Under the pieces are notes generated by a model. It saw only the letters and a list, made by a program, of their open reading frames with translations, had not been told where the DNA came from and made no database searches. Shown in pieces: positions 23,907 to 39,042 of a stretch of DNA of 64,000 nt (positions are counted from its first letter, which is position 1; each line of letters opens with the position of its first letter). The position numbers were made by a program, and so were the translations under genes. Origin of the DNA: Apiospora phragmitis (Eukaryota > Ascomycota > Sordariomycetes > Amphisphaeriales > Apiosporaceae); NCBI GenBank assembly GCA_038363925.1, contig JAQQWL010000004.1, forward strand, positions 1,860,001 through 1,924,000, in the 5' to 3' direction.

Positions 23907-26497
23907 CTTGATAGTGGTGGTAGCAGTAATCTAGGTCTGATAGCGCGTCGGATCGAAGAGGCTCTGTCTGTCTGACCGGGGCTAGATTTAAATCAAAAGG
24001 AGGACGGGATATTGGGAGAAGAGATGAAGGCTGTCCGTCCGGAGGGGGGTCTGCGAACGAACGCTTGCTGGCGGGGTCGTCGCCGTGCCGGAAAGCGCCG
24101 GGTTACTGCTGCTAGTGCGGCCCCCTCTTTTTTTTGCTGGCTGTTTGGCCTGGCCTTTGATATCGAAGGGGAATATTGCCCATATCCTCAGGTACCGACA
24201 AGCAATTTCCAGATTGATGTCTCTGGAAACCGCTTTTGTCTATTGAACAAGATCCTTCTGGGGAGCAGATGGGAGAGCCCCCATAGCTGCATCTGGAGTG
24301 GAAGCCTTGGGAAGACGGCCATGGAATGGCCGATATATGGCTGGGGGACAGGCTATCTTCCCTTTCTCACAACTACACTCAACCTGGAGTCCTTCAGGGA
24401 TGGAGTAAAGTATGCTTGAGATCTACGAAAGATTACCGACAGTTCTTGTGTACTGCTTGGTGGCCTCCGGCTTGTTGTCCCAGCTTCCAGTGGCTCATAT
24501 ATGGATGCCCTCGAACTCGTGACAACGTAAGGGGCACATGCAATGAGCGAGTTAAACGCTGGTGCTTCACCGAGGAGATTTCAAGTTCTAGTAGAAACAG
24601 ATTCGTATTCCTTACTATTGATTGCCGCCCTTTGCCCTAACTTCAATAGTCACGCTGGACGATATGTGAGTGTACGTGTGTGTATACGGGTTTTGGATCG
24701 TCACACGACTGAGTTGCCGTGCATCCTCTACACCAAATAGCCTATCCGTAATGATTCAGTCGTCGTTTTGTTATTGCCGCCATCGAACTATCCCCATAGA
24801 CACCGTGCTGTCTTCATGCCGGGCGTAGCTGGCAGGATCTTCGACTGTACGTGCAGCTCTACTTGATGACTTATACGAATCCATGAAAGATAAGTCCATA
24901 CAATGACCTTTCAAGTGCACTCGATTGGCAGCAGTGGCTCGGTAGGTTGTCGACAGGGCTATATCGGCAGAGGAGGGTACTCGTTTGGCGAGGATTAATG
25001 GACGAAACCCGAATGAGTTCCTCCCGCGAGACCCGATCAGCAAGGATTCTCTGGAATCCAACTCTCATTTCAATCACTCCTTGCTCACAAAGACGGCAAA
25101 GTCAACTGATGCGTCTTTCTTCATACGAAAGCAATAAAACGGGCGGCATCTTGACATGTCTTCCAAGTGTCGCTAAGCACAACAGGACAATAGACGAGCT
25201 TAGAGTCAGCCGAGTGATGCCTCTACAAGCTGCCGTTTCCTGAATCACTAGACACGAGAGCATAGATAAAACAGTTTTATGATAGTCAGCATGTTATGAT
25301 GGGGGATGCAGGCCTATGGCGGGTAGGTTATCAACGACAGACTGCCATCGCAGCCGACAGTGATTGAAATGCCAGGGAAACGCAGACGGCCCCTATCTGA
25401 TGCTTGACCACTTCGCATGTAAAACCACCCGACTAGTCTGCGGGCAGTATCCCAGATGATGGACGGCTACAGGCTCAATCTGGGGTTCTCGCACAACCTG
25501 ACTTCATCCCGGCAGTGCTCAAGGAGCCCTGCGATGCTCTCGATATCCTCCTGCGTACAATTCATTGTCTCACTCCTCCTGGACGACCTACACTCTTCAA
25601 GACGTATGCGCCTGCCATCTTTCTACGCATATACGGACTGATCTCACTTCTACTTTACGTTCCATACATCGTTCTGGGATGCAGGATACCATCCACCTCT
25701 AATCCGGCCGTTGTGTTCCCCTTAATCGTACACGCCACCTGTTGTGGCTCCATCTTCGGTCAGGTCAGCTCGGGAAGGGGGGCATATGAGCTTGTTACCA
25801 CCGGATCTAGATATGGAAGCTGCGGGAGGACGTTCTTCAAGCTCCTGAGGAAGGAGTATCCTACAATTACGCGATTCGCCATCAACCATATCGACGAGAA
25901 GTCTGTGCTCATGGATTCATCTCGATAGGGAAATTTGTATTTAAACCTTCGTGAAACCCCATATAGACCTATTCAGATGCCGGGCAAGACCCCTCCTCAG
26001 GCGTAAGCGCCCACGACAACACCACACCCCCAGCACAAGTAACGCCACCACCTTGTGCTACACATAGCTAAGATATATATGTCATTCGGTGAGAGAGGGG
26101 AGAGGAGAGGAGATGCCAGCCGGTGGCTGGGATGATGTTGTTGCATATGCGCTGGTCAAAGGGCAGGACTGGGCCGGCAAGTGATACGAGTCAGGGGGTG
26201 ATTCCCTCGGTTACTGTAGGTTAGAGGAATTTCAGATCGATCCAATCGATGTGATCTACGCGACTCATCCGGCCAGAGAGTCCCTTAGTCAGGAACATAC
26301 TTTCTAGGTCGATGAACGGTTACCTGTCAAACTCAGTTCCGGATGACTCGCGAGATCCACACCGACACCTCGACTATTCGGTTCATCAGACGAACACATT
26401 GGCAACTCTGGCCCGGTGACCCTCAGCCCACACAAACGACCACATCATCCTCATCAAATCTCTGCCGTACCGACCCGCAAAACACATCGATGTCCTT

Positions 26498-26537
<40 letters not shown>

Positions 26538-26538
26538 G
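26498..26538. repeat. Compound (CA)n(GA)n microsatellite
   Basis: About eight CA units run directly into about twelve GA units. Confidence 0.95.
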
Positions 26539-29500
26539 ACCCTCGTGGATTTGGGTTGGCTTGCAACCTGGGGATCCAGATCATAACAAGAGATAACAAA
26601 CGTAATATGTCCTACTCATGTGATATGGAACATGTGCACAGTGAGCTGCAAGTTTGACAGATACGAAACGAAGTTGCCGTGAATGATTCAGGCAAAGGGG
26701 TTGAGTGGGCTCATCACTTTTCTTAGGCGTTGCAGTTCCCATGGTCCTCCTACATGTGGTTTCGGTTGGTAATGTAGGTATGCATACGAAAGCATTTGAT
26801 CTCTATCTCCTGACCTGCCTGCATTGTGTGAATATCTCTCTCCGAAGTTTGTTCATATTGTACTTGCTCTCACCCAATGAATTTTGGTTTCTGCACACAG
26901 GGGATCTGCTCCTACGACGCGGGGTTGTTCGCCGTATATATATGCTTTGCGTGGCTTGGCGGAACGGGTGTTTACCATGGCGCCATAAAACCATCTGCTC
27001 CAAATCGTCCTCAGGGGTGGTTTCGAACCTGAAAACCTCAAATGGAGGTCATTTTTGTCAACGCTTTTGCTGTACCTATGGAAAACACTCGCCTCGTATA
27101 TGTAGCATGAGTGAGTGAGTGAGTAGGAGAGTGCATTGGAACTTCGGCAAGTTACCTACGATGATATAGTATGATATGGCACATGCATCAGCAGCTATAA
27201 GCCACCGGGAATACATAACAAATAATAAGAAGGAAAGATCGTGTTATGAGACATTTGAAAGCCTCAAAGCCGTTGCAACGTATCTGTTCTACGATGGCCC
27301 TCGTTAGGTTTGGACTTGGGAGAGGTAGTAATCTTGTATTTTCACCACATACATCGGATGGCTACCGCATAGTGTACCACTCGCCGTCCGTGGTCACCAG
27401 CGGTATTGCTATCCTTGCACCTGTTCCCCATGATCACGAGGAACCATAGATACGTAAAAGAGGGTGTTCTTCGTGATGATGACGATGATGATGATGGGAT
27501 ACATCATAAAACTATGTGCGCAATCCTTCTTCGAACACGTGATGATGACCTCGACCAGAATCATCAACCAGGAAGCCGCAAACCACATAATCCATCCCTA
27601 CATTGTGAAATCCTCGGGCTGGCTATGTACGGGCGACATCAAGCGGAAGGATATGTGTTTCATCCAAAACCCGGGGTAAACAGTCGCCGATTTAAACTTT
27701 GCCCCTAAACGGGGCACGCATCCGACTGTTCACCCCGTCAGTCACCCAGTCGGTCATTCATCTACACATTTCTGGTCGACGACGACGCGAAGGCACAGGC
27801 TACTTACGACGGGCCGTTGCAGCCTGATGCGATTTACAGGGCGGCAAGGATAAGGCTGCTCCCTCCTGATAGATATACCCTTTCAATACTGGCCCTTCAT
27901 TATAGCTAGCTAGCCCGTCACCCATAGATCGCGGGGGGTAAACTCTAAAATACGATCTATCTCGTCCTCTTGGAAATTTGTGCCATGCTCAATGAAAGAT
28001 AACGGCCCTTGCCGCACTTCCGTTTTGACACATATAGTAATTGCGGTGGCAGGGAATCGTGTGACCAACGAGGACCTCGAGGACCACCACGCCTTTCATC
28101 ACGAAGTCTACCGTGTACATCGTCCGTAACTTCAGCTAGAGCAAATGATACTCCTTCCGGGCCCTGGAAACGAGCAAGCAGTCATCGCACAATGACACAC
28201 ACTACACCATGCAATGGATATCATGTGCCATGTATCGTTGGCCGTGTGGACGTACTGTAGCTATCTATAGACGAGGTGAGCACTGTTCCATGGATGCAAG
28301 GCAGCTTCACTGTCTTAGGGAGAGGCCGGCGAATCTTGTTTGCGACGGCATGAAACATACAGACCAGCCACGAAAAGCCACCGACCACTCCAGCATCCAA
28401 TCCATCACAAGACAGGACACACGGCCGGTCCAAGAGGAGGACAGAGAACTGGCGGCTTGTTTGTAGAGGGATGGTATCAGCATGTTCACAGCTGATTCAC
28501 CTCGTCCTTTCCACTGGCCAGATAGGGGAGGAGAGGTGCCAAACAAGTCGCGCCTGTCGGCGGTGCGCTCTCCTTCATTCTCTGCTCCCTGAACCTTTCC
28601 GGGTTGAGGTCACTCAGCATATACAGCCGCGGGCAGCGCGATGGGTAGGTGTCACTGTCAAGCTGATGTGTGCCCCATCTCGGGAGATTGGCCACTGAGG
28701 GGCGATTAGAGCAAGCCACCAAATCCACGCAAGACGTGCCGCCCTTGGGTAAGATCGGCTTGTAAGACAGACAGACAAGGCTTAGCTAGCAATGATGGGG
28801 GATGGGGTCCCCCGAGGTCGCACTGAGGCATTAGAAGCAACGGCGATCGTCATCCTCGTCGTCACCTCTCTTCGGATACATGAATGCGACCTGACACGAT
28901 TACTTCGGACAGGTGGAAGAATGCTTCCTGCCCTAACTGCCCTACCTGCCACAAGGCCACGTTCGAGGATAGCGCGCTTGCGGTAGAGCGAACGAGAAAT
29001 GGGCCGAGTAGAGGATGGTTGGCACATGGCATAGACTGTCTCTTGAGCCGTGCTGGGTATCTGATACTCGTTTTTAGCTACCAGCCCGACAGCTAGCCAG
29101 TGATCTTACTTAGCATTCCTGCTTTAGGCGTGACTTGACATGCATGGAGGGCTGACGATGCGCAGGTCACATCGGACTGACCGCCTAGAATAGAAGAAGC
29201 TTGTTCCATGTAAAGTCTTCCGCCGTCTTGCCGCACGGCCATGCTATTTCAAGAGAGTACGCCGAAGTCGCACGCGACAGTTCTGGTATAGCCTGGATTT
29301 CAGGTATACCCGGCATTGACACGCTTGATCATGCCTGGTAAAGAGGGTTGTTGGTATGGCCGAGAGCAGCCATGTTGCAGCAAATAGACGGGACAGGCAT
29401 GCCCCTGAGCAGAATCAGTAACAGACCAGAACATCCGAACACGACGAACACCAGCCATCTCATGATGTGCGATCCACTCTGTTGGGGTGCCCAACGCGAA

Positions 29501-31340
29501 AAGATAGCTGAGGCTGAGATGGGGATCTCGACAATTCCGCCTCACCAATGCGCTGTCATGGGGCTCAAACACTGTTAAGCAAGTAATTTGACAGGGAGCT
29601 AGCAAGGAGCACTCTGCTTTCTTCTCCCGCTGGTTTAGCACACCAGCCGCGCTAATCATGCTTTAAAAGCAACATGATGAAAGGTACCATCTCAGAAGTT
29701 TGCTTAGCCAGAGACTGACACACAGGAGCAGGCATTGGAAGCAATTGGCGTCGAGCCTTAAGGGCCTCCTCTCAGATGCTGCTCTTTGGTCCGATTCAGG
29801 ATATCCGTGTGCCGTGCGACCATGTTTGTTCGAATGATCGCCGTCCGGTGATGCTTGGCGAAGCAGGTTGCGCAGATATTTCCGGGTGATAGCCACCAGG
29901 TAGTAGTTCTGGTCCACTTGGGAGCGTGCTGACCAGAAGCACTGACATACATAGATTGGCCGGCGACCTCCAATCAGCCAGTCATTATTATGAGATGATG
30001 GCAAGAATATCCATCCAAATTGGAGCCCAATAATATAGCCATCCTTGATCTTGACGATGGTGCCCCATTCAAGTCGAGAGAGTAGTTTTTCGGCCAATTT
30101 CCCCAGCTAATAACGTGCACTAGCAAGCACCAATGGTAGATCCCTAAGTCCTATAGCCCAATCATATGAGCAGTTGGCCCAAAAACCAAGGACTAGACCA
30201 GCTGGCCAGACTATACGTGTAACGAAACAAATTAGACTGGGGTAAAGAAAGATTTGCTAACCACCACGCCCGCTGGGTCCTCAACACAAGTCCCTGACGA
30301 AGCCGAACTCCGTAAGTCTGAGGGCCTGGTCCGGTCCACTCGTAGACCTGAGTAGTAGCTAAGATGGAGCACTGGAGATGTATGTACAGTATTAGCGCAT
30401 CGGCATACGGCCAGAGTCGGTCGTCCGCCTTAGGACAGGAACGGCCATGGAGAAGACTGTGTACCAGTGGCAAGAGGAGGATCCAGTGCAGGCAACCATC
30501 CAATTGGCCCACTCATTGGTGACGGAGGACCTGGACCGCAAAGGAAGCGATGAGTGTCGACGCGGCACGGCGAGTCCGTCCCCGTCGCCGGGATTCAGCT
30601 TTGCTTTGTGACGAAAAGCGCTGCATGGCAGATGCATTGCATTCATAGGGGCCTAACCAGAAGAGATGCTGCCAACACGAGGATGTGGGCATGCAGACAG
30701 GGTTCAAGTTGATCGTTACGAGTCTGGTGGATGGGTGGTGGTTGCGGTGGTATGCGCACACACTTCAAGCTCTCTCCTTTCCGTGCTATGCGGATGCCGC
30801 AACCTGGGCGCGATGGAGCACATGGCCGAAGTGTGACATGTTCGTGTCGGTGCACAGACGCGTTCAGGGAGATGGGACTGACAAATCTACAGTACACGCA
30901 CATAGGCCGGAGATGCAACGAGTCATTGTCCGTGCTCCGATTGACCATGGATCAGGGTCTCCTTCGAAGTTTCGATAGCAGAGAAACGAAACGATCCTTT
31001 AGTCCGGCCAATGAATAGTGCCGAACGGCTGAAGTTGCTAAGTGCGGGAGGCTAGTTGGAGCAGCGAGAGGGTGCGCTGTGTAGGCTGAGGACGAGTAAT
31101 GATCTGCAGTAGGGACGAAAACTACTGGATCTGTACGGAGAAGACCTGACACTTTCTGGAGGTTATTGGATGCTGGAAGAGAAGGGTAAGTATTGTTGAT
31201 AACAAAAAGGGGCATCTGATTCGATTTGGTTTGATTTCCTGTCAACCCTAGGCAATAAGTCAGCGCACCTCACGGGTCTGTGCTTAAGAATATGGTGTCA
31301 CGGAGAGTTCATCTTCACAATATCGAATTTTTTTATTAGG

Positions 31341-31380
31341 CCAGCCAGCAGCCCAGCAGCCCAGCAGCCCAGCAGCCCAA
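31341..31380. repeat. CAGCAGCCC-type 9-bp tandem repeat
   Basis: About four copies of a CCAGCAGCC unit lie in intergenic DNA with no coding context. Confidence 0.85.
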
Positions 31381-33175
31381 TCCAAGCGGGGGCTGGCTCC
31401 ACCGATAGCGCCTTCCATTCCACAATGATCGGAGTGATCACTGGTGATATGTCCATAATTGTACGGAGTAGTGGTGGTATGTAGCAATAATCTTAGTGCT
31501 CAGGCTGGGACGAGATTCATGTTGGACTGTTAGTATGGGCCATTGGATGATGCCATCCACACAAGTCAGATCAAGCGGTGGAATCTCCAGGTGGATCGAC
31601 ATCTGTTTCTCGAATCTCGAAATGCTAAACCCAAAGCCGCTTTTTGAACCCGCATACTCGATGCACCCATTCTTTGTCATGCTCAGCCTCGAATAGCGGT
31701 TTCGAGCTTTACTACTCAGAAGTACTGCTGTACAGTATCTCCATGTCTGCACTTCAATGTTGCAGATATTGCCCTAGCAGTACCAGTACGTAACCAAGTC
31801 CAAGCCATCTAACGCTTGACGCCACGTCCTCTGGCGGGTACACTCAAAGTTACGCCGCACAACGGCCGTTTGCAAGGACCCTATGGTCGGCCAAATGGAA
31901 CGTCTGGTGTACTCGTGTACTGTAAGTCGGTCACGTATAGTATTCTGTGTACCTACCTCCTACTTACGTAGCAATAGGATCCAGTGCTGCTTTTGGTAAA
32001 TCCACGAGGAGACAATGTGAACACTGCTGCCTGTCACGTGCCTCATTATTCTGAAAGCTTCTTGAATCGTCATGTGTGGTATGCAAGATATCGTGAAGGG
32101 CGCATTGCACCTGGGTTTGCAATGGAAAAGTGTGGCTTGTTAGTCCACTACGTTTTTACCCCGTGTTTGTATGGATTGTCGATCATGATAGTGGTATGTC
32201 GACGAAGTTACCGTAGTTCTAGTCGCAGTCTAGCATCTAACATCTAAGGTGTACAGCATGAGTGGCGCTTGAATCCTCCGCCGAAACGTTTCTTGCCATT
32301 CGTTACCAAAGGGGCGGATGAAGCTAACCACAAGCACGAATTAGTAGTTGGTAAGTAAAGTAGGTAAGCAAGCACCAAGCGTCTTCGTTCTAACGAGAGG
32401 GAGGCCAGCCAGATGGGCGGGCGGGCTTTTGGGCACGAAGCGATTGAAGCGATAGCCGGGCTCAGATAGCCCCCGAACCACTACGATCCCAACGATGCAA
32501 CTCTAACTAATAATAAACAGACGTTTAACGCTCTGCAATTGAAGCTCGCGCATCATGCACTGCAGTGGCATACAGGCCTTGGCACCGAGTCCTTGCAATG
32601 GAGGAAAAAACGAGTACATGCGAACCTGAAACGTAAATAAACCACGCATGCATTGAAGCCAATGACGATACACAGTGCTCCTCAAAAGGTAGGTACTGCC
32701 AGTAAGCCAGCAACGGCTTTAATCGGAACTTGCTGACCGCCACGCCACCGTGGTGGCAGTCCAAGACAAGACCTCCAAGCGCGTATGTAGGTACATTGGC
32801 AAAATCAACGAGCATAACGACCTATCACACACAGGCAGACCGACGGTTTCTCGTGCCGATGTGTCGAATGAGATGAGGAGGTGTACAGTGAGCAGTATGG
32901 TGTGAAGAGAAACAAAACATTTATGTCGCCGACACGTCGGGGCCGGGGTGTGCGGAGGGGAGGTTGCACACTTGGGAATGCTGATGCTGCTACCAGCCTG
33001 CCTGTGGCTCTCCCCTCAGAATCTCATTCGCTTTCAAAAAGAAAAGAGGTGCGACAAGTCAAAATCCATGGCCACGACTTGTCGGAATTTGTGTAGCGAC
33101 CCCAAGTCCCCGGAGGTGCTGCCTGTGCACATCCAGAGGTCTGGTTGGTTGATATGGTATGTACGTACTTTGGAA

Positions 33176-33187
33176 GGGGGGGGGGGG
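33176..33187. repeat. G12 homopolymer
   Basis: Twelve consecutive G on the plus strand in the desert upstream of con7. Length in a homopolymer like this is unreliable if the assembly has indel error. Confidence 0.9.
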
Positions 33188-35951
33188 ATAAGCAAAGTTG
33201 AACCCCTACGATGACACAGGTACTGGATACATCAGCTATGTACGGTACGGAATATTGATGAATTAACAACCAGACGTATTGGCATGGATAGATTCGATAG
33301 AAGAGGTGTCGAATTTCTTCTTGCACTAATTGAGTACTAACCTCCGTGCATGGTAGCAGTTCTGAGAACCAAAGGCAGATAACCTAGCCTAGGTCAAACT
33401 GATGCCTGGTATGGTATGTATTCGGGATGATAATTATAGTAAGTCCCGACTATGGTATTGCACTTATGTGGGAGGAGTGAGATGCCCAACATACCACTAC
33501 CGTAGCGCGTGGTCGGCCTCCCCATGCAGTAGTTTCAAAGTATATCTCAGCCTCTAATTAGCACCATGTAGGTTAGGTATGCCGAATGCCATCGAGACAA
33601 TGCCTCGTTTGCATTGTGTTTTCCTCCTCCGAAGCGGATATGCGAATTCACAAGCGACAACCCTCGGCCTCTCAGGTTTAAAGTGTTGATGTTTGTGCGA
33701 CTGTCACACAGCAGATGCCCGTCGTCAGCCATTCGGTGATCCCATGAGGGGTGGCAAGCCCGGGAAGTGCCATGGCACCAGTCAACGTCCTCTGTATAAG
33801 CAGAGGGCATCCACGTGAACAAGATCCTAGGTGTCTCTGCATGATCCTTGGGTACTACGTTCGATCAGAAGGCCTGCGCTTGGGGAACTTGCGAGGTGCA
33901 TGGAGGGGATGGTCGCCGTTCTTTTTCTTTGCCGACCCTGTCTATCCTGCGGGGACATGGGTGTTCTCTCCCTCTCACACACATCACGAAGACATGGGGG
34001 ATGCGATAGGAGGTGGCCGACAACCACCGGGCAAGATTAGATGAGCTCTGGTTGAGCGAATGATTACCTCATTTGTGAGCTCGCTTTGAGCATGCCCTTG
34101 TATCATTGGTAATGGTGGTTAGTCATTCCATGCCACGCCGTAATTCCATCATCCAACATATACTGTCATGGCCTGCGCATTGGGGTTTTTGTCATTTGAT
34201 ATGATGTGATGTGATTTTACTACTTCATTCGTTTCTGGGTGGTGAAGATGGCGGTGTGCCAATATCGGTGGGGATACGCAGCTGCGTGTGATGATGTGTA
34301 CTGATTGATCTGACCATACCAGACCTACACTCCCTACCGTACGAACTTTCTTATTCAAAACAGAACATGAATGGTCCGTATTCTCAATCGGGTCATGGCA
34401 TCCGCATTGAGAGCGCACATCGAAGGGGAGAGAGAGTGAGGGGGTGCAAGAAAGAACGGTGCCATACCATACGTATCACTATGTCGTTGAATTATAGTAG
34501 AGGCTACTACTACCACTACTACTCTTCAGCGTTCTGGGGGGGAAAGAACCACGAGAAAGAAAAAAAGAATTAATCAAGAAACATAGGTCGGTTTGCTTGC
34601 GCGAACCATCTAGGCATTCGACCAACCAACTATGAGATACTGTGCCCCTCCAAAGCATCAAACGCTTTTTTAGTCTATCCAGATCTCTGGAAACCCGAGT
34701 CACTGGCGACGGCGCGCCCTAAAAAAGCTCCTGACAGATCGCCTTAGCGGAAAATCTTTCTGGGGAACCATGCTTGGGGGTCTTTTTGTTAAACTGCATT
34801 GATGGTGTTGCAAGAATGCAGCTACAGCATGTATCAGAAAACACATTTGCCTGTGCGGACGCGGGCCAGAAGTCCGATACTCCCAAGAAATTGTACAGGA
34901 GCAAAGAGGCTTTCCAGGCCGCATCCCTATGCATGCCCCCTCCCCTATTCATATTATGTGCCCAATGGTTGCGCGCGCTCCTTGTACGTTGGGTGGACTG
35001 TGCGTCCCCTATGGACACACACACACGCGCGCACAGAGAAAGGGACGCATACCGCACGCATTGGTACATGGGACTGGATCACCGCACCAGACCGACCTCT
35101 TGTTTTTTTTTCTTCTCTTTCTTCCTTCTTCTTGGTAATGACCCGGGAAACTGATCTTGTCCTGCCACCCCTTACATCAGTACCGCAGTGTGGGGAGCTC
35201 ACTAGAAGACATTCGGTTAGGTCGGCTTCCACGAGGTATTGAGTTGCTCTCAACCACATGCAAGTACAGGCTTTGATGCATAGTAACTAGCCACCACTTC
35301 GAATAACCGGCCCTCGAGCCGAGCTTACGAACGCGAGGGCAAAACATAATACGTAATCGACCTGATGAAAAACAAGCAGAGGTGTACGGTACGTCCGAGA
35401 TAAAGCCAGCACGGTTACGAATGGGATCCGGCGAGATGCTCCAGTCTCGATACTGTTATGCATGGGACAGTCTTTTAGCTGAATGTACTCGACGCTAACC
35501 CGACAGGGATCCACATGTTAGGAAGAGCGAGAGGGAGGGCAAAAAAAAACCATGCTACCTCGCAGTGCTCCATCGTAGACCAGGTTTATTCGCGGCCTGG
35601 AGCCCAGCGAAACATTGGCCAGCTTTTTTGACCTGCATCTCGGCGAACAGAGCTAATTGGGGATGCCAGGTTTGTTCTGAGGGTTAACCTAGGGTGGGGG
35701 ATTCTGTTGGAAAATCTAGAAACTTGGTTGGAATTGATGCAGTACAACCCCCCTCCCCCTCTCATCAGGGCATTGCTCATGATCTTGAGATCTCCTTGGG
35801 ACGCGAAGGCACACAGTAATCATTGATAATATCCGGGATCATGATAGACCAACCAAAATACCTCTGAACTCTTCTTCCTGATGTTCCCTTAGGAGGCGGA
35901 CATGGGGCGGAACGGCCCCGATAATTCCCACATTCGGTCGGACGAAAGAGA

Positions 35952-35980
35952 GGCAAGCTGGCAAGCTGGCAAGCTGCAAG
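35952..35980. repeat. GGCAAGCT tandem repeat
   Basis: Three copies of GGCAAGCT followed by a partial copy, intergenic. Confidence 0.85.
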
Positions 35981-37190
35981 CCTGAGTGGTGAGTGGTGGT
36001 GACTGTGGTGACATGTCTACATACGTACTGTAAAACTGTGAAAGCCAAATGGGCACAGACATCAGAGTTTATTCCGTGATCAAGTTGAATCGTGCTGGCT
36101 CCCGCGACAGCCGAAAGGAAAGCTACGACTACGAACCGACCGAGAGTTCTATCATCCCAACTACCTACGTGCTGGTAAACGGTAAACCTGCCTGCATATT
36201 GCATGCGATACATCACTACCCAGGTTACTGTCCCTTGACAGAACGTCACGATGCAGCGACAGAAGGAATCTGGTACAGGATATGATACCGACATAGCACC
36301 TACAGCATACATACATGATATCTCGGGAAGTTTCCGAGAAATGTGGTTGTCAACTACGAGAGCATACTGTATCTGCTACAGTATGTGTCAGCAACGTAAC
36401 GACCATCATGAACGATGCGGAATTATGTACAATTCCATCAATAATACATGGCTGCTATTAGTCTTGCCGTACTCCTCCCCCAACCACCGACCCCGTTCCT
36501 AGTAGTATTCATCCCTCGATCCCCATCGCACGCACAAACATCCATGTGACCAATGTAGCAATATGATGGTTGAATCCTTACACAGTATCGTACTTTGACA
36601 ACGATACTTGGCCAGGCCAGCGAGATATATTTCGACAGGACTGCAATGGCACATCACCTTCTCCACACCCAACCTAGCTTTCGCGACCCACGTACGTAAC
36701 ATGGTCCTGTTTCTTCTGCAGCGTTCTATCCAACTGCCACGCGATCGAACGAGAGAGAGTGCGCACGCAACTCGCAAGGTGAGGACGAGAAATGTCCGCT
36801 GCACCCTTCACCGCTCGGTCGAACATTCCCATTACGGGAAGAGCTTGGTATCAGATGGAACCCCCAGAAGACGCCCCCCCCGCCCTCGAACCTGTATGGG
36901 TGGTATGCGCTGCCCTTCCCCCTGTCTGCCCTCTGCTTGCTTTGTTCGGATATATTCGAAGTCAACCTCTGCTCAAATCATCAACGTCCTGCTCGCTTCC
37001 GCGGGCCAGACGTGAGCAGCCTAGGCAGGTTGGACAGGGCAATTTAAGGTTTGGCAAGCGTGTAATATGTCATTGCCGTGCAGTCCTTCCGACATTTTAT
37101 CACTCCACTGTGAATCATACGTACATATTCCTACCATTCCAGACGATGCACACCTTGATAATAATCAACTGGCGATGCTGACGAGGGGGC

Positions 37191-37212
37191 GAGGTGAGGT
37201 GAGGTGAGGTGA
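37191..37212. repeat. (GAGGT)4 tandem repeat
   Basis: Four GAGGT units in intergenic DNA. Confidence 0.9.
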
Positions 37213-38070
37213 AATTTTTTATTTTCGTTAATGAACATTTGAACCTATCGCCCACACCGACAGTATGCAATCATGAATATGCAGTATCCGCTGCACTGCA
37301 GTCCAATGCAGCATCTGCCTGCCTGAGAGGGAGCGCGGGCTTGGTATTTCCGGCATTGTATTGCTGATTAAACAAAAACGCAAGCTAAACGCGGTACTCG
37401 TGCAGATCTCCATCCATGGGTATGCCTTGTTCTCGTAACTCGACAGACAGCATCGATCGGAATTTGGGATTCGAACGTCCCATCAACGACCGACCCAGAC
37501 CAAGACCCAGATAGAAAAACCCATTTGCCAGCATGCCCTAGCCTCGTGATCTGATTGCTTACTGTTTCCCCATCTCTTTCGGCCCAGCTGCCCATGTACC
37601 CTAACGCCGTATATGCCACATACGATGATATCAAGATGTTCTCTTGACACGGAACACCCACAAGCCGAGTACTTGTTGGGCATGGGAGGAGCACATGAGG
37701 GTTTCGATTTCACCCTTGATTATGCAATCATTAACGAATGCAAAGCAGCTGGCAGTCTAGGCCCTGGCCTGCTCCACCCAGGCCTGCCAACGAATGGCAG
37801 ACCTTCCTTTGCCCCGGAGCGAATTTCTATCAGGACCTGCCGTGGAGATGAGGCCCGATTCGAGGTGGCATCGAAAGCCTCGTCGCTCGTCGGCACGGAG
37901 TTGCATTGCTCATTCAGCCAGCACGAGTCAGCTCGCGATCCGGCACCGCGCGGTGGAGGTCTTTTCGGCAGGAGATCTTCGTTTAGCAAGCGACACCAGC
38001 TGACCAGGGCAGGCAAGCAGGTTAGGGTCTCAGGAGACAGAGATGTTGCAGATCAAAATGACCTGATGCT

Positions 38071-38085
38071 AAAAAAAAAAAAAAA
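38071..38085. repeat. A15 homopolymer
   Basis: Fifteen A on the plus strand, intergenic. No adjacent transposon-like sequence was recognised. Confidence 0.95.
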
Positions 38086-39010
38086 CACGTCGTCGCATAT
38101 CACTACTTGTACAAGATTATTACCCAATACCCCCAGGTTGCTCATACGCGATTTTAGGCCCATCCGTTGTAGTACAGTAGGTACAGTAGGCTGGTCGTCG
38201 CGTTGTTGGAGAACACCACTCCTCCAAAACTGCCCCCTGTCATGGTTAATAGAATAGTGCGTAGCTTGGCCCTTCTCGAAAAACGTGGAGAAAGCGTCAT
38301 TTCCATTTGCGCAGGGGAACGCACGAACTAACGACCCTACCTTACCTTTACCCATCCATTCATCGAGTAGTACCCTCCCCAAATGGCATACATACAGCAC
38401 TTTGTTCGTTTCGAAGCTATCTGCAACAAGAGAGATTTAGACTCGTAGATTGCCGAAAGCAACTAGCGCTCACTTGCACAGCATCTAAGACCCTATCTAC
38501 TCTTCGCGATGGGACAAGCAAACAAAATGTATAGGCTTGGCTCCATCAATACTTCCAATTGACCCTGGACCCATTTCGACAGCGACTTACATGCACACAT
38601 TACCTCAACAGATACGAACATGTATCCGAGTATCCTTATTAATCAGCATCTGGCATGTCTCTTTTGAGACTAGAACAAAGACCCAGTTCAGCTGAATAGA
38701 GTATACACCGCGAAAGGGCCCCAAGCGATGTCGCGTACATCGAAGAATGACGAGCTCTGCTTCTTCACCTGAAAGCAATACATACTATCTGATCATCGGG
38801 CCCACCACTAGCGGCCGAGTTCATCTCGAGAGATGCCGAAATGCCAGCAGCAAGCTGCACGCTGGCGAGCAGGCGAGCTCGAGGAAAAGGCGACAGAGCG
38901 ACAGACATGCTTCATACGACTATCCAGACATCCACCATCCATCCACAAATGCAAATACACAATCCATGATGCGTTGCTGCTCGCCGAGCTGCAACCCCAC
39001 TTTGCAAAAC

Positions 39011-39042
39011 ACAGCAGCAGCAAGCAGCAGCAAGCAGCAGCA
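39011..39042. repeat. AGCAGCAGCA/AAGCAGCAGC repeat
   Basis: An imperfect CAG-rich 10-bp repeat, about three units, intergenic. Confidence 0.9.

Noticed and set aside
37613..38257. 214-codon plus-strand frame in the con7 desert
   Set aside because: It overlaps a comparable minus-strand frame, runs through an A15 tract and shows no domain or typical composition.
39011..39042. CAG-rich repeat considered as a CRISPR-like or coding glutamine repeat
   Set aside because: No spacer structure and no surrounding coding frame; simple microsatellite.
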